The notes under the pieces were generated by a model, which saw only the letters and a program-made list of their open reading frames with translations, searched no databases and was not told the origin of the DNA. Both the position numbers and the translations under genes were made by a program. A stretch of 6,787 bases of DNA from Candidatus Woesearchaeota archaeon (GTDB lineage Archaea; Nanobdellota; Nanobdellia; Woesearchaeales; JABIAG01): contig JAHWHN010000040.1 in NCBI GenBank assembly GCA_019323235.1, positions 1-6,787 on the forward strand, read 5' to 3'. Below, piece by piece: positions 5,955-6,787 of the stretch (its first letter is position 1; every line of letters begins with the position of its first letter).

Positions 5955-6404
5955 TCATAATTCAACAAATTCTGTTTTAATCTGTTTCAAAGAAGTCATT
6001 GAAGTTACTTTTGAAAAACCATAACTTTTTACTGCCATTTTAACAAATTCATAGTATTCATCAATATCCTTACTTCTTAATTTAATTATTAATTCATGAT
6101 CTCCCGTACAAATATCCACACTTTCTACACAATCATGCTTAGCAATCTTCTTAGCTATTTCTTCTGGGTCTCCATATTTTTCTTGGACTAGATTAACTAA
6201 GATATAAGTACAATGGCCTTCTCCAATCTTTTTATAATCAAAAACTGCTTTGTAAGTCAGAATTGCTTTCTCTTGTTCTAATTTCTTAATATTATAGTGT
6301 AAAGTAGTAGAAGGTTCCTTGATTTTTTTAGCAATCCTTGCAATCTGTGGTGTACAGTAGCCTTTCTTGAATAATTCAATCAGTTTTTGTTTAATGTCTT
6401 TCAT
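5955..6404 (-). CDS. Lrp/AsnC-family transcriptional regulator
   Basis: DNA-binding regulator, normally a dimer or octamer that responds to an amino acid or other small effector. The N-terminal 50 residues form a winged helix: KLIELFKKGYCTPQIARIAKKI, then a recognition-helix segment STTLHYNIKKLEQEKAI. The C-terminal half is a RAM-like effector domain, with YILVNLVQ as a core strand, the VESVDICTGDHELIIKLRSKDIDEYYEFV segment split around the conserved TGDHE, and a final strand ending in TEFVEL. I start it at the ATG at 6404 (149 residues, family length). The open frame continues 20 codons further upstream to 6464, but a perfect TTTATATA box lies inside that extension, 30 nt before 6404. Downstream PGI/PMI has its own promoter. 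It is divergent from the membrane protein at 6510. Effector and targets are unknown. Confidence 0.87.
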   Translation of the reverse strand: MKDIKQKLIELFKKGYCTPQIARIAKKIKEPSTTLHYNIKKLEQEKAILTYKAVFDYKKIGEGHCTYILVNLVQEKYGDPEEIAKKIAKHDCVESVDICTGDHELIIKLRSKDIDEYYEFVKMAVKSYGFSKVTSMTSLKQIKTEFVEL

Positions 6405-6420
6405 ATTATTGAATAATCTA

Positions 6421-6441
6421 CGAAAATATATAAACTTTTCG
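6421..6441. promoter_or_regulatory. Regulator promoter with a TATA box inside an inverted repeat (possible Lrp operator)
   Basis: On the minus strand CGAAAAG is followed by TTTATATA (6434-6427), the first T 30 nt from the ATG at 6404. The TATA box is framed by CGAAAA (6421-6426) and TTTTCG (6436-6441), a perfect 6-bp inverted repeat with a 9-bp spacer. The promoter call is strong. The operator reading rests on the known habit of archaeal Lrp proteins of binding palindromes over their own promoter; the arm next to the start also resembles the BRE on the other strand. Confidence 0.72.
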
Positions 6442-6461
6442 GTAAATAATCGAATTTTCTT

Positions 6462-6477
6462 CAAAAGAGTATAAAAA
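6462..6477 (+). promoter_or_regulatory. Probable TATA promoter of the membrane protein gene
   Basis: CAAAAGA (BRE-like) is followed by TATAAAAA (6470-6477). The first T is 40 nt from the ATG at 6510. With the usual start site about 30 nt downstream, the mRNA would have a leader of about 10 nt, just enough to hold the GAGGT site. Confidence 0.5.
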
Positions 6478-6500
6478 CGACATATACTTTACCAGTATTA

Positions 6501-6505
6501 GAGGT
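6501..6505 (+). promoter_or_regulatory. Shine-Dalgarno site of the membrane protein gene
   Basis: GAGGT lies 4 nt before the ATG at 6510 and fits the archaeal 16S rRNA tail. It is among the clearest ribosome binding sites in the window and fixes both strand and start of this gene. Confidence 0.7.
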
Positions 6506-6509
6506 TAAA

Positions 6510-6787
6510 ATGAATAGAATAAAAAAATTAACTATGTTGTTAAGCATACCATCTTTAGATGGAACGGTGGCTTTAGCAGCTATGAGAGGAATGTTCACAC
6601 TAAGCAATGTTTTTGTAATTGCATTCCTATTCATGTCAGGTCCAATTGCACTATTAACAGCTAGTTCATTAAATGGAGAAATCAAAGAAAGAATTATTGT
6701 AGCTTTAATATCTGGATTAATAGCAACAGCTCTAATTATCTTATCAGCAGGTTTTGGACCAAAAATTTTGGGATTCTTAAACTTAAA
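6510..6787 (+). CDS. Small membrane protein of unknown function (3' end cut by window edge)
   Basis: The window holds the first 92 codons, open to the right edge. A basic N-terminus (MNRIKK) is followed by a mildly hydrophobic stretch, then two strong membrane segments at about 34-53 (VFVIAFLFMSGPIALLTASS) and 62-80 (IIVALISGLIATALIILSAG). They are separated by a short polar loop NGEIKERI that contains two acidic and two basic residues. I do not recognise the family. The start is supported by GAGGT 4 nt upstream and a TATA-like box at 6470. An open frame on the opposite strand over the same region lacks both signals and does not look like a folded protein. The gene is divergent from the Lrp-type regulator, 105 nt apart, and so is a candidate target of it. 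Charge distribution suggests that the N-terminus is cytoplasmic. Confidence 0.75.
   Translation, partial: MNRIKKLTMLLSIPSLDGTVALAAMRGMFTLSNVFVIAFLFMSGPIALLTASSLNGEIKERIIVALISGLIATALIILSAGFGPKILGFLNL

Noticed and set aside
6405..6464. 20-codon N-terminal extension of the Lrp-like regulator
   Set aside because: A BRE/TATA promoter with standard 30-nt spacing to the ATG at 6404 lies inside it, and the shorter protein has family length.
6461..6685. Minus-strand open frame of 74 codons
   Set aside because: It is antisense to the membrane protein gene, which has GAGGT, a TATA-like box and clear membrane segments; the minus frame has none of these.

Overview
The window looks like a piece of a very AT-rich archaeal chromosome, most probably from a small-genome DPANN lineage of the Woesearchaeota/Pacearchaeota type. 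The archaeal signs are BRE/TATA-type promoters placed so that the mRNA would start at or next to the ATG, a Rad50 ATPase with a CxxC zinc hook, an archaeal-type UMP kinase, a bifunctional phosphoglucose/phosphomannose isomerase and an archaeal Lrp-like regulator. The lineage is inferred from gene content and composition; no marker gene such as rRNA is present. There are no RNA genes, CRISPR arrays or insertion sequences. Eight genes are supported, and coding covers nearly everything.

Layout from left to right. (1) 1-2005, minus: rad50, cut by the left edge just after the H-loop, with its own weak TATA element. (2) 2063-3759, minus: a three-gene operon read right to left, made of a HAD-family 5'(3')-deoxyribonucleotidase and two proteins I do not recognise (224 and 140 residues), separated by 1 nt and then overlapping by 26 nt. 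It has a strong leaderless-type promoter. (3) 3820-5898, minus: a second three-gene operon made of PGI/PMI, a coiled-coil and Gln/Pro-rich protein with an aromatic C-terminal tail, and UMP kinase. Its genes overlap by 4 and 14 nt. (4) 5955-6404, minus: an Lrp/AsnC-type regulator whose TATA box sits inside a short inverted repeat, suggesting autoregulation. (5) 6510 to the right edge, plus: the start of a small membrane protein, divergent from the regulator, with a good GAGGT ribosome binding site.

How they may work together. PGI/PMI supplies hexose phosphates and UMP kinase supplies UDP and hence UTP, so operon 3 sits at the entry to nucleotide-sugar synthesis; the coiled-coil protein between them has no known role. 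The nucleotidase of operon 2 would remove phosphate from (deoxy)nucleoside monophosphates, the opposite direction to UMP kinase. First genes of transcription units look leaderless, while several internal genes carry Shine-Dalgarno-like sequences or overlap the previous gene, so initiation appears mixed. The least explained parts are the two orphan proteins coupled to the nucleotidase and the tail of the coiled-coil protein.
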